Shown here in pieces: positions 29,701 to 38,026 of a DNA stretch of 64,000 nucleotides. Origin of the DNA: Planctomycetota bacterium (GTDB lineage Bacteria; Planctomycetota; UBA8742; UBA2392); contig JAJVIO010000073.1 of assembly GCA_022071975.1 (NCBI GenBank), positions 1 to 64,000 of the forward strand. The letters run 5' to 3'. How positions within the stretch are numbered: position 1 is the first letter of the stretch; the number at the start of each line of letters is the position of its first letter. Below the pieces are notes generated by a model. That model did no database searches and was not told the DNA's origin. It was given only the letters and a program-made list of their open reading frames with translations. A program made the translations under genes and the position numbers.

Positions 29701-30247
29701 GGTCGCTGATGTCGGCCGCGTTGAACAGCAGCCCCGGGTCCTGGATCACCTGGCTCTGGGGCAGCACTTTGCGGATCTCGGTGTCGCTGCCTTTGGCCTC
29801 GGGGATGTAGGCGACGACGCTCTCGATCTCCTCCATCGTGACTTCCTGCTTCTCCGCCTTGGGCGGAAGCGGCAGGCGCTTGGTCAGGATGGCTTCATTG
29901 AGGGTGCTGTCTTCGCTGGCGGGCTCCAGCGCGATGGCCTCGGACTGCTCCGGCATCTTCACCGGGTTGATCACCGCGTCAGACAGCGGGCGCAGCGCCG
30001 GCAGCTCGGCCGTGGGGTCGGGCGCCTGCTGCGGGCGGAAGTAGGGGTTGCTGATGGCCTGCTGCGGCTCTTCGAACTCGCGCAGGTCCAGCGAGGTCTC
30101 ACCGGAAGAGCGGCGGCGCTTGTGCTCCTCGGTGAGTTCCTGCATCAGGTCGGTGATGTCTTCCTTTTCGTCGGCGGACGGGTCCATCGGCGCGCCGTGG
30201 GGGCCGGGCGCACCGTGGTCGCTGGCGTTTCGCCGAGGTTCAGTCAT
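26768..30247 (-). CDS. large heparinase II/III-like protein with C-terminal Ig-like domains
   Basis: alpha/alpha-type N region (DYYSLRSVSNGASIIENPTLLEMAFVGRVYEEEPVLSWAREALLRK), beta-rich middle, Ig-like end (IFIVDNTAPEVQLLAPADNKKARGVVTFVAEAFDQNGVERVQFCVDG); no signal peptide. Confidence 0.6.
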   Translation of the reverse strand: MTEPRRNASDHGAPGPHGAPMDPSADEKEDITDLMQELTEEHKRRRSSGETSLDLREFEEPQQAISNPYFRPQQAPDPTAELPALRPLSDAVINPVKMPEQSEAIALEPASEDSTLNEAILTKRLPLPPKAEKQEVTMEEIESVVAYIPEAKGSDTEIRKVLPQSQVIQDPGLLFNAADISDLQQRVDRGLLASLTRVLRARTEALLQATGSVPFDLDYYSLRSVSNGASIIENPTLLEMAFVGRVYEEEPVLSWAREALLRKCRAAGGRFHDRAGADPETPPGRGCATALRDVVLAMDFLSPVLSEQDRAEVAAALYQNGLRLAQFINDPRNNAPANISETGAMALGLAGLPLMNFEPYYGHARRWTDSAEQRATALLESRIAENGRPAASDLAGLVELMRFLLPFTQAFKRYYGDDMLMGEGGNLSALPSWVAHQFGHNRSGLFASGRLSVTDLFGATPLLAKTADTYRDGVAQWLLHQVSVAGAAQRAGNEERPSTKYRIELPALPGIDSVLTSVFYDPGLQVTSPDTAMAPGARLSETRAVVRSDWDPSSPIVTLQADLGTLPYVQLASSGVDLKLVSDDAVFRDIGGFSVSGRVRDYIDLGAAAYINGDYKGSEGSLAQRHLLYLRTEGVCLLFDRYDIGDGRTLKRAGLRIEGSEEVGVVDRGTLAVRASDGSDRQARFIFFSNGFSQGVEETPPGLGVEFARGRGDLATIITLGRAGRLPPVRRINPEERGRVYRTTMGDGAVLFNGWPNGMPQQCGWVWTDALMCYVDRRDDYPGRYVAIKSTSVLAYDMQEGIHIGFGASHPEDPDKPVEFSLCAAGAQAVLHLSTRAHLRVAFPGLKKVFVDGTEVEIEGDAKVYVISQPLEPGRHLVEFEHESPGPESVIISPREDELKGGEFTLHASIGDPIGIESARLLVDGDYLGATLEAGPWVWKVNAAALSEGPHEAVIEAKDVLGHVRRSEPRIFIVDNTAPEVQLLAPADNKKARGVVTFVAEAFDQNGVERVQFCVDGKKVGEPVTTPPYAREIDTSAFPDGAHVVTALAFDAAGNLGQSNAARIVLANNAPPPQMVKLKIKPPVLAVKPLEEVQLECIGIDDEDGEQPVRVQWRRLKGQGVVDKNNIFTAPGNEGPVVMEAQIAGTTVRAKLHAVVSLE

Positions 30248-30316
30248 AGCGACCCTGCCGCAGAGAGAAGGAAGACCAATAGGTTAGCCCGGCAGGCCTT
30301 GCCGTCAAAGGTCGGG

Positions 30317-31201
30317 CTATACTCCGCGCTTGTTGGGCGGCCAGATAAACTTGTGCAATTGCAGGTTAAGTCTCACCGGCAGGCGGTCCTCGATCAGCCA
30401 GGCGCTGAGCTGCGCGGGCTCAACGCGCCGGAAGGCCGGCGAAAACAGCAGCGTGGCGCGCTCGGCCAGCTTCTCACGCAGTACCAGCTCGCGCGACCAT
30501 TCGTAGTCGGCCCGTGACGTCAGCACGAACTTGACCTCGTCGCCAGCGCGCAGGCGCTTCAGGTTGCCGTAGTCGTTGGCGTGCTCCTCGCCGCTGCCGG
30601 GGGTCTTGATGTCCAGGATCACGTGCACGCCCTGGGGCACGCGCGAGATGTCGTGGCTGCCGCCCGTCTCGATCAGAACCTCGCAGCCCGCGGCCAGCAG
30701 GCGCTCGCACAGCTCGGGCAGCAGGGGCTGCAGCAGCGGCTCGCCACCGGTGATCTCGACCAGGGGAATGCCATGGGGACTGTCCCCGCCGTTGGGGACT
30801 GTCCCCGTTTTCGAAGCTTGGTGCCCGGCCGAAGTCTGGGACAGTCCCGAACCTCCGGGACAGTCCCACAACGCCAGCGCCCGCTTCACCACCTCGTCAA
30901 TGTGCAGCGCCTCGCCCTCCGTGAAGGCGTAGGCCGTGTCGCAGTAGCTGCAGCGCTGGTTGCACACGGCCGTGCGGATGAACACGCAGGGCCGCCCGGC
31001 ATGGGTGCTTTCGCCCTGGATGGAGGCGTAGATCTCGTTGATCAGCAGGTGAGTGGCCTCAAGGCCGCGGAGCTTCAGGAGCGGCGCCAGGCGCTGATCG
31101 ACTTTGGATTCCGGATTTTGGATTTTGGATTCAGTCACGGAGTCGTTCATCCAATCGGTTGCTGCGACTGCAGGTTGAACCACGGATAAACACAGGTGCA
31201 C
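30317..31201 (-). CDS. queE: 7-carboxy-7-deazaguanine synthase-like radical SAM enzyme (start uncertain; repeat insertion inside)
   Basis: LINEIYASIQGESTHAGRPCVFIRTAVCNQRCSYCDTAYAFTEGEALHIDEVV, VEITGGEPLLQ; CNxxCxxCD motif. Confidence 0.88.
   Translation of the reverse strand: MHLCLSVVQPAVAATDWMNDSVTESKIQNPESKVDQRLAPLLKLRGLEATHLLINEIYASIQGESTHAGRPCVFIRTAVCNQRCSYCDTAYAFTEGEALHIDEVVKRALALWDCPGGSGLSQTSAGHQASKTGTVPNGGDSPHGIPLVEITGGEPLLQPLLPELCERLLAAGCEVLIETGGSHDISRVPQGVHVILDIKTPGSGEEHANDYGNLKRLRAGDEVKFVLTSRADYEWSRELVLREKLAERATLLFSPAFRRVEPAQLSAWLIEDRLPVRLNLQLHKFIWPPNKRGV
30775..30867. repeat. GGGGACTGTCCCC REP-like element inside queE (93 bp)
   Basis: two GGGGACTGTCCCC and two GGGACAGTCCC palindromes; shares TTGGGGACTGTCCCCGTyTTCGAA with 8607-8683. 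Confidence 0.88.
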
Positions 31202-31371
31202 ACGGAGGGAAGCCCGGTTTCCGGCCTGGTTCGCAACAATCCGTGTTCATCCGTGTCCATCCGTGGCTCAATGCCTTACCTGAAGCTCTTTGAGTCGTGC
31301 CAGTTTAGCGCCGAGCGGTGATTTCGCGCCCCCGGGGCAATTCAATCCAAAATCCGAAATCCAAAATCCAT
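31101..31371. repeat. inverted pair of (GATTTTG)n heptads enclosing a second inverted repeat
   Basis: 31101-31132 TTTGGATTCCGGATTTTGGATTTTGGATT vs 31343-31371 CAATCCAAAATCCGAAATCCAAAATCCATC; inside, 31178-31270 AACCACGGATAAACACAGG... / TCCGTGTTCATCCGTGTCCATCCGTGG. Confidence 0.85.
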
Positions 31372-31395
31372 CATCCCCCCTATACTCCGCCCCTT

Positions 31396-32190
31396 ATGGT
31401 TTTTCGCGCCTTGATGCTGCTGCTGCTTTGCGCCGTCCCTGCCGGGGTGCTGTCGGCGTTCGACTTCCCGGCGCACTTCCGCGCCCAGACATCCGAGGAA
31501 GACACGGCCGAGCCGGGATTCGACATCAAGCCGCCCTGGGGGCTGTGGGCGAACCGGGCGCCGTACCCGTATTATGACGGGCCCTTCGGCATCGACACCG
31601 GCGACGACCTGGTGGCGCGCGACATCTGGTTCGACTTCCACAACGAGATGTGGCTGGCGCCCAACGGCTACTTCGGCTTCGCCGGCGCCATGCGCGCGCG
31701 CATGGGCCTGTTCCTGCTGGACGTCAGCTTCACACAGCTGGCCCGCACCGGCGAAAGCGGCTACCTGGCCGGCGAGGTGCGCGACTGGGCCGGCGTCACC
31801 GACGCGCGCGGGCACATCGGACTGACCATCCCGCTGGCGCAGTTCGGCTATGCGGACTTCGCGATCGGCCTGTCAGGCTTCGATGAAACCCGCGGCCTGA
31901 CACGCGTGGGCCCCAGCTACCGGGCCAGCGTAAGCCTGTACCCGGTGTGGCCCCTTGAGCTGGAGGGCTATGTCTCGCGCGCCCACTACTTTGACGGCAC
32001 GGGCGTGAACGAGTTCGGCGTGCGGCTGCATGTGCAGGTCTTCCGGCACCTGCTGCTGACGGCGGGCTGGCGCTGGATGAACGTGGACGGCAGCAACTTC
32101 AGCACGCAGGGCTTCACCTTCGGCTTCAGCTTCCAGTTCAGCAACCTGCGAACCTTCTTCTGGTCGCCCTTCCGGGGCCCGGCCTACTAG
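31396..32190 (+). CDS. secreted, probable outer-membrane beta-barrel protein
   Basis: signal MVFRALMLLLLCAVPAGVLSA; alternating aromatic/polar C-terminus (FRHLLLTAGWRWMNVDGSNFSTQGFTFGFSFQFSNLRTFFW). Confidence 0.6.
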   Translation: MVFRALMLLLLCAVPAGVLSAFDFPAHFRAQTSEEDTAEPGFDIKPPWGLWANRAPYPYYDGPFGIDTGDDLVARDIWFDFHNEMWLAPNGYFGFAGAMRARMGLFLLDVSFTQLARTGESGYLAGEVRDWAGVTDARGHIGLTIPLAQFGYADFAIGLSGFDETRGLTRVGPSYRASVSLYPVWPLELEGYVSRAHYFDGTGVNEFGVRLHVQVFRHLLLTAGWRWMNVDGSNFSTQGFTFGFSFQFSNLRTFFWSPFRGPAY

Positions 32191-32367
32191 CCCGATGCGC
32201 AATTGCATTGCTCTTTCGCCCCCGTGCGGTATTGCACGGCGGGGGTGAGCAATCGTTTCCGATTTTTCGTGCGAGACCGCATGCTTGTTCCAGCGGCCCG
32301 CATCCAACCCCCGCGTGCACCCTCTCCCCGCGGCCGCTTTTGAGAAACCTGGACCAAGGGGAAAGCC

Positions 32368-35300
32368 ATGCTGCGTACTCTGCCATTCCTTCTCGCCATC
32401 CTGATCGCCCCGGTGCTGTTCGCCCAGGGCAGCCGTCTGTGGGACGGCGGCCCATCCGGCACGGGCACCGACTGGAGCAACGCCCAGAACTGGGCCGGTG
32501 ACACGCTGCCCGCCGCGGGCGACGACGCCGTGTTCGACGGCAGCGTCACGCCGCCCGGCCAGCTCACCAACGTGTCGGGCACCGTGGCCGCGATCCGCGT
32601 GTGGGGCTCGACCTCGCTGGCGCTGTCCCTGGCGCTGAGCGGCAACCTGGAGCTGACGGGCCAGAACGGCGGCGCGATTACACTGGAGGGCGACAACGGC
32701 CTGGCGATCGCGTCGGGCGGGTTCAACACCCGCATCGGCGGCGGCATCACGCTCAAGGACGGCGACTTCACGGTCAGCGGACAGGTCCGGTTCGGGCGCG
32801 CCTCGGGCAACGCCTACGTCGAGGCGCTGCAGCGCGGCGCCGGCAATATCAGCTTCGGCGACACGGTCGGTGAGCAGAGCGCCGGCAGCGGGCGCAGCTC
32901 CGTGCGCTTCCGCCGCCTGGCGCCCGCGTCGGGCGTGATCATGTTCGCCAGCCTGACCATCGAGGGCGACACCGTTGACCACCAGGCCGGCGATGAAAAC
33001 GACTCGATGGACGCCCAGTTCGAGGGCGTCACCCTGAGCGTGGCCGGCAACGTCGAGTTGCATGACGGCTCCGGCCCCGCCTCCAACGCGGGCGGCGGCG
33101 GCCAGCTTCACCTCAAGGACAACGTCGTTGCGACCATCGGCGGCAACCTGTCCGTGGGCAACAACCTGGCCCAGGTGGCGGATTCCGGGGCCGAGCTCGG
33201 CATCCAGGAAGGCAGCGTGGCCACCTTCGCCTCGGGCGGCACACTCTCCGTGCAGCCCCACGGCGTGCTGCTGGTGCTGGGCGCCACCCTGACCAGCGCG
33301 GGCCCCTGGACGATCAGCTGCAACCCCGCCGCCGTGGCGGCCATCCTGCTGGGCTCGACGGTCACGGCCTCGGCGCCCGGCGAACTCAGCATCACGCTGG
33401 CCGGCGTCGGCGGCGGCTTCCTGCCCGGCGTGGCGATCGCCCAGAGCGTGATCTCGAACTACGACGCCGACGGCCTGCAACTCGCGGCCGGGACGCGCCT
33501 GGCCATCCTGTCCGAGACCAGCTTCCAGTCGGGCCAGGGCGCCGGCACGCACCTTACCCTCAACGGCCTGGACGCGGGCTCCACCCCGGTCGCCGAGCTG
33601 GTCACCTTTGACGCCTCCACCAGCTCCCTGGTCACCATCGGCTCGGCGACCGCCCTCCAGTTCCGGGCGGCCAGCGGCGGCAACTTCGGCGCGGGCGTCA
33701 CGGCCGCGCAGGCCGAGGCGCAGGACAGCGACGGATCAGCGGTCGGCACGGACGTGACCTGGTCGGACAACTCCAGCGCGTTCCTGTTGACCTTCCAGAC
33801 TTCACAGCCCGTCGGCGTGCGCGGCGACACCACGCCCGACCAGGCCGCCTGTTTCCTTGAGCTGCAGGGCCTCGCGGGCAACAGCGTGGTGGACAGCATC
33901 GACCTGCTGCTTGAGGTCAACGACTGGGGCGGCGGGCTGAACGCCACCGACATCGCGTCGATCAAGCTGTTCGACGACGCCAACGCCAACGACGCCCTGG
34001 ATTCCGGCGAGCTGCTGGTGACGGGCGCGATCAACGCCGGCACCCTCAGCTTCGACCTGACAGGCCTGGGCGCCGCGCAACGCACCATCGCCCAGGGCGC
34101 CACTGAGCGCTGGGGCATGGCGATTACCTTCAACGCCAGCATCACCGCCGGCGGCCAGCACTCCGGCAAGATCCAGCTGTTCAGCCTGCAGGGCGGCGTG
34201 GCGGAAGCCTCCGGCGGCATCGTCGCCGGCATGCCCCTGCTGCTGTTCGACGTGATCTGGGTCTGCGGCCCCGCCGACCACGTGCGCATCGGCGAGCGTC
34301 CCGACCTGGCCTATGCGGGCCTGCCCTTCCTGGTGCAGCCGCTGGTGGAGGTGCAGGACGTGAACGGCGTGCGTTGCCACTGGGCAACGGGCACCGTTAC
34401 GCCGGGCATCGTCAACGACCCCAACAGCGGCGCCTCGGCGCTGACTGGCAGCGACGCGGCGGGCGTCGCCGTGGTGAACGGGGTCGCCCAGTTCAGCGAC
34501 CTGGGCATCGACCTCGCCGGCATGAACTTCAGCATCGACTTCGTGATCGCCCCGTCCCTGCCCGGCAACAGCGGCGAAATGGCGTGGCTGAACGTGGAGG
34601 GCACTCCCGGCGAGATCGGCCTGTCGCGCGGCGCGGCGATCGCCGACGGAGGCAACGATGCCCTCGGCAACGCCCCCGTGGGCGTGCCGCTCAGCCTGGT
34701 CTACACCATCACCAACAGCGGCGCCGGCAACCTGAGCCTTACCAACGGGGTGGCGATCAGCGCGCAGGCAAACTGCAGCGCAGTGCTCACGGCCGCGCCG
34801 GGCGCCTCGGTGATCGCGCCCAGCGGCGCCACGACCTTCACCATCGAGGTCACGCCCACGGCCGCCGGCGCCTTCAGCTTCAGCGTCAGCATCGCCAACG
34901 ACGACCCCGACGAAAATCCCTTCGACTGGGGCGTCAGCGGCACGGGCATCCAGCAGGATGTCGAGGTGCGGCGCGGCGTCACTGTGATCGCCGACGGCGG
35001 CAGCGACGCGCTGGCAGGCGCCCAGCCCGGCGTTGACCTGGTGCTGGTCTACACCATCCACAACACCGGCAGCGACGACCTGGCGATCACCAGCGTGGTG
35101 GCCGCCGCCGCGGGCGCCAACTGCACGGCCGTGGTCACCCTCCAGCCGGGCCCCACGACCATTGCGCCGGGCAACTCGACCAGCTTCACGGTCACCATCA
35201 CGCCGACCTCCGCGGGGGCCTTCGACGCCACGGTCAGCTTCAGCTGCGACGACCCGGATGAAGGCAGCTACGACTTCACGGCAAGCGGCACGGCCAGCGC

Positions 35301-35442
35301 GCCCGCCAGCGACGACGGCGGCGATGAAGACAGCGGCTGCGTCGCCGACCCCACCGAGCACGTGGGGGTGCTGTGGCTGATGATGGCGTTGATTGCCCTG
35401 GTTGGAGTGCTGGGCGGGATAGTCCGCATGTTCCGCCGATAG
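32368..35442 (+). CDS. secreted choice-of-anchor-D-like repeat protein with C-terminal Cys-TM-Arg tail
   Basis: signal peptide; two DVEVRRGVTVIADGGSDALAGAQPGVDLVLVYTIHNTGSDDLAITSV-type domains; tail DDGGDEDSGCVADPTEHVGVLWLMMALIALVGVLGGIVRMFRR. Confidence 0.85.
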   Translation: MLRTLPFLLAILIAPVLFAQGSRLWDGGPSGTGTDWSNAQNWAGDTLPAAGDDAVFDGSVTPPGQLTNVSGTVAAIRVWGSTSLALSLALSGNLELTGQNGGAITLEGDNGLAIASGGFNTRIGGGITLKDGDFTVSGQVRFGRASGNAYVEALQRGAGNISFGDTVGEQSAGSGRSSVRFRRLAPASGVIMFASLTIEGDTVDHQAGDENDSMDAQFEGVTLSVAGNVELHDGSGPASNAGGGGQLHLKDNVVATIGGNLSVGNNLAQVADSGAELGIQEGSVATFASGGTLSVQPHGVLLVLGATLTSAGPWTISCNPAAVAAILLGSTVTASAPGELSITLAGVGGGFLPGVAIAQSVISNYDADGLQLAAGTRLAILSETSFQSGQGAGTHLTLNGLDAGSTPVAELVTFDASTSSLVTIGSATALQFRAASGGNFGAGVTAAQAEAQDSDGSAVGTDVTWSDNSSAFLLTFQTSQPVGVRGDTTPDQAACFLELQGLAGNSVVDSIDLLLEVNDWGGGLNATDIASIKLFDDANANDALDSGELLVTGAINAGTLSFDLTGLGAAQRTIAQGATERWGMAITFNASITAGGQHSGKIQLFSLQGGVAEASGGIVAGMPLLLFDVIWVCGPADHVRIGERPDLAYAGLPFLVQPLVEVQDVNGVRCHWATGTVTPGIVNDPNSGASALTGSDAAGVAVVNGVAQFSDLGIDLAGMNFSIDFVIAPSLPGNSGEMAWLNVEGTPGEIGLSRGAAIADGGNDALGNAPVGVPLSLVYTITNSGAGNLSLTNGVAISAQANCSAVLTAAPGASVIAPSGATTFTIEVTPTAAGAFSFSVSIANDDPDENPFDWGVSGTGIQQDVEVRRGVTVIADGGSDALAGAQPGVDLVLVYTIHNTGSDDLAITSVVAAAAGANCTAVVTLQPGPTTIAPGNSTSFTVTITPTSAGAFDATVSFSCDDPDEGSYDFTASGTASAPASDDGGDEDSGCVADPTEHVGVLWLMMALIALVGVLGGIVRMFRR

Positions 35443-35586
35443 ACGCACCGAACCGCAGCGGCCCGGGAGCACCCGGGCCGCTGTGTTTTAGCGGGACCGT
35501 GTCCGGCTGCCCCGGGATGTGTCGCAGGGGTCGTTACACTGTCCGGCGCGGGTGGAGTGGTCCGCCCGCGGAACCGGAGAATCGCC

Positions 35587-36033
35587 ATGTCTGCCACTTC
35601 ACGCAAACGCAACAAGCTGGAACGCAAGCTGCGCCGTCAGGCCGAGCTGGCCGCTCTGCAGGCCGCCGCAGCGCAGGATACAGGAGACGCAAGCGCACTC
35701 GCGCGGCCCGTTCCCGAACCCGCGGCCGAGTCTTTAGCGCCGGTGCGCAAGCGCGTGCAGCGCCTGCTTGAGACCAGCGCCAGTGAGCTGGAGCAGGCCG
35801 AGCTCGAGGTGCTGGATGAAATGTTCGAGACCGCGCGCGAAGCCATCGCCCTGTACCGCGCCGAAATCAAGCAGCGCAATGAGGCCCTGCGCGCGGGCCA
35901 GCCGCTGCCGAAGCGCTGGCAGGTCTCGCCGGGCATTGCCGAGAAGCTGATGGCCAAGGTCGCGCGCATCCTCGAGATCCGCGTCGCCCGCCGCATCGCC
36001 CTGCGCGAAGCAGCGCCGCGCCTGACGGGGTAG
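35587..36033 (+). CDS. conserved-looking alpha-helical hypothetical protein
   Basis: MSATSRKRNKLERKLRRQAELAALQ..., long helices, no known motif. Confidence 0.6.
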   Translation: MSATSRKRNKLERKLRRQAELAALQAAAAQDTGDASALARPVPEPAAESLAPVRKRVQRLLETSASELEQAELEVLDEMFETAREAIALYRAEIKQRNEALRAGQPLPKRWQVSPGIAEKLMAKVARILEIRVARRIALREAAPRLTG

Positions 36034-36127
36034 CATGGGCCGTGGCATTCGCGTCCCGCGAATGAGTATCGCGGGCCTCCGGCCCGCGTCGACGGGAAGC
36101 ACATGCCACCCGTCAGCTCGACAGGCC

Positions 36128-36982
36128 TCAGTCGGCCTCCCGGTCCCACACCTCGTGGCGCGCCACGGGCGGCCGGGGTTTCGGCTTGTCGTCCCAGTTG
36201 GGGGCGCGCGGTTGCAGGTAATCAACCGGCGGCTTGTCAGTGCGGGTTTTGCCGGCCCAGGCGGCGGCGACGGTGACCACGAAGCGCTCGCGCTTTTCGG
36301 CGCGGATTTCGTCCTCCGCGGCGGGGCCCACGAAGGCCAAGTCGGGCGTCACCTTGGCGCGCATGGCCAGGCCGATCAGCAGCCCGGCCGTGATGCCCCC
36401 GAAGTGGGCGGCAAAGGCGATGCCCGGCACGCCGGCCCAGGCCCACGCGATCTGCGTGATCAGCCACAGGCCAACCCAGGCCACCAGCGGCATCACGATG
36501 GTGAGGCGCCGCTCGCGCATCATGGTCACGGCGAGATAGGCCGGGTTCAGCGGCAGCAGCGTCAGCTTGCCCAGCGGCGCCGCCGCCACGCACAGGCCCA
36601 TCAGGCCGGCGATCGCGCCCGAGGCGCCCAGCATGGCGGTGTGCCCGCCCCAGTGCACGGCCAGGAACGCGATGGCAGCGGCCAGGCCGCTGGCGATGTA
36701 AAGCGTGATCAGTCGCATGGGCCCAAGGCGCATCTCGAGGTAGACGCCGAAGGTCCACAGGAACACCATGTTGGCGGCCAGGTGCAGCCAGTCGCCGTGC
36801 ATGAACATGCTGGTGAGCCACGAGATCGGCTCGATCTCGTGGGGGCGCAGCATCAGCCGGTACTGGAAACTCTCAGCCACGAACTGCTGGCCCGCGAACA
36901 TCAGGAAGTTGCAGGCAATCAGCGCGATGGTGGCCGAGGGCCACTGCAGCTTGTGCAACCGGATGCCGATGGGAATGACCAT
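36128..36982 (-). CDS. rhomboid-family intramembrane serine protease
   Basis: HGDWLHLAANMVFLW, LGASGAIAGLMG, AFAAHFGG. Confidence 0.92.
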   Translation of the reverse strand: MVIPIGIRLHKLQWPSATIALIACNFLMFAGQQFVAESFQYRLMLRPHEIEPISWLTSMFMHGDWLHLAANMVFLWTFGVYLEMRLGPMRLITLYIASGLAAAIAFLAVHWGGHTAMLGASGAIAGLMGLCVAAAPLGKLTLLPLNPAYLAVTMMRERRLTIVMPLVAWVGLWLITQIAWAWAGVPGIAFAAHFGGITAGLLIGLAMRAKVTPDLAFVGPAAEDEIRAEKRERFVVTVAAAWAGKTRTDKPPVDYLQPRAPNWDDKPKPRPPVARHEVWDREAD

Positions 36983-36994
36983 GCCGTTTCCAGT

Positions 36995-37795
36995 CTAACG
37001 ATCATTCCAGCGCTTCAGCAGTTCTTCCTCATAGGGGTCCTTTTCCACCAGCATTGGCGGCTTTCGCTGCTGGGTCCGCTCGTGCCGGTGGTAGCTCGCG
37101 ACCTCACCCCACAGCTCCGCATCGGAGGTCATGCGTGCGCTCTCACGATTCGCCTTGCCGGCATCCAGGTACCAGGCGCTGCCACGCAGCGACTCGTGAC
37201 GCAGCAACAACCCCAGCCCAAAACCCGCTGCGAAGCCGCCCAGGTGTGCGGAAATCGCCACGCCGTCTACGCCGATCGCGGCCATGAACAGCTGCTCCAG
37301 CACCCAGAACCCCAGCAGGAAGCCGGCATGAATCTCGAAGCGCCGCACCAGGTAGCCCCAGATCAGCACCGTGTCCACCTTCGCGCTCGCTGCCACCGCC
37401 AGCACCAGCCCCATCAGCCCGCTGATCGCGCCGGAGGCTCCTACGGCCGGAATCGGGTCACCCAGGTTGGCGCCGATGAAGGCCCAGCTTGCCACCACGC
37501 CCAGCCCCAGGTACGCGGCCAGGAAGCGCCACGGGCCAAGGCGCTCCTCGACGTAGCGCCCGTAGACCCACAGGAACACCATGTTGCCCACCAGGTGCAG
37601 GATGCCGCCATGCAGGAACACGGCCGTGATCCATTGCCAGGGCTTGAAGGTGTCGGGGAAGCACATCAGTTCGGCGAAGGCGGACTCCGGCAACACCAGC
37701 TGCAGGCCAAAGATCATGGTGCAAGCCCCAATCAGGCCTAGGGTTGCGTAGGGGGTACGCTGGTAGCCGTATTCGATGCCGATGGGGAGCAGCAT
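36995..37795 (-). CDS. rhomboid-family intramembrane serine protease (second of tandem pair)
   Basis: HGGILHLVGNMVFLWVYGRYVE, VGASGAISGLMG, AISAHLGG. Confidence 0.93.
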   Translation of the reverse strand: MLLPIGIEYGYQRTPYATLGLIGACTMIFGLQLVLPESAFAELMCFPDTFKPWQWITAVFLHGGILHLVGNMVFLWVYGRYVEERLGPWRFLAAYLGLGVVASWAFIGANLGDPIPAVGASGAISGLMGLVLAVAASAKVDTVLIWGYLVRRFEIHAGFLLGFWVLEQLFMAAIGVDGVAISAHLGGFAAGFGLGLLLRHESLRGSAWYLDAGKANRESARMTSDAELWGEVASYHRHERTQQRKPPMLVEKDPYEEELLKRWNDR

Positions 37796-38026
37796 GGCAC
37801 ACCTCCGGCTCTTAAGATGAGGCATCGGAGGCAGATGTGCGATTACAGCCTGCCGCGCCGTTTGGAGCGGGCGACCCGTGTCACGAATTGGTCATGCAGT
37901 GCAATCAGCGAACCCTCAGCGCCACTTATCGTTAGTATTGGGTTGATCCAAGTCTGGGCGCTAACTGGGGGCCGACCCGTACGTGCGGGCGTTGGTCGGT
38001 ATCGAGGACATGAGGCGAGGACAATC

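Noticed and set aside
33802-35472. 556-aa antisense ORF over the choice-of-anchor protein
   Set aside because: Shadow ORF; no start-site context
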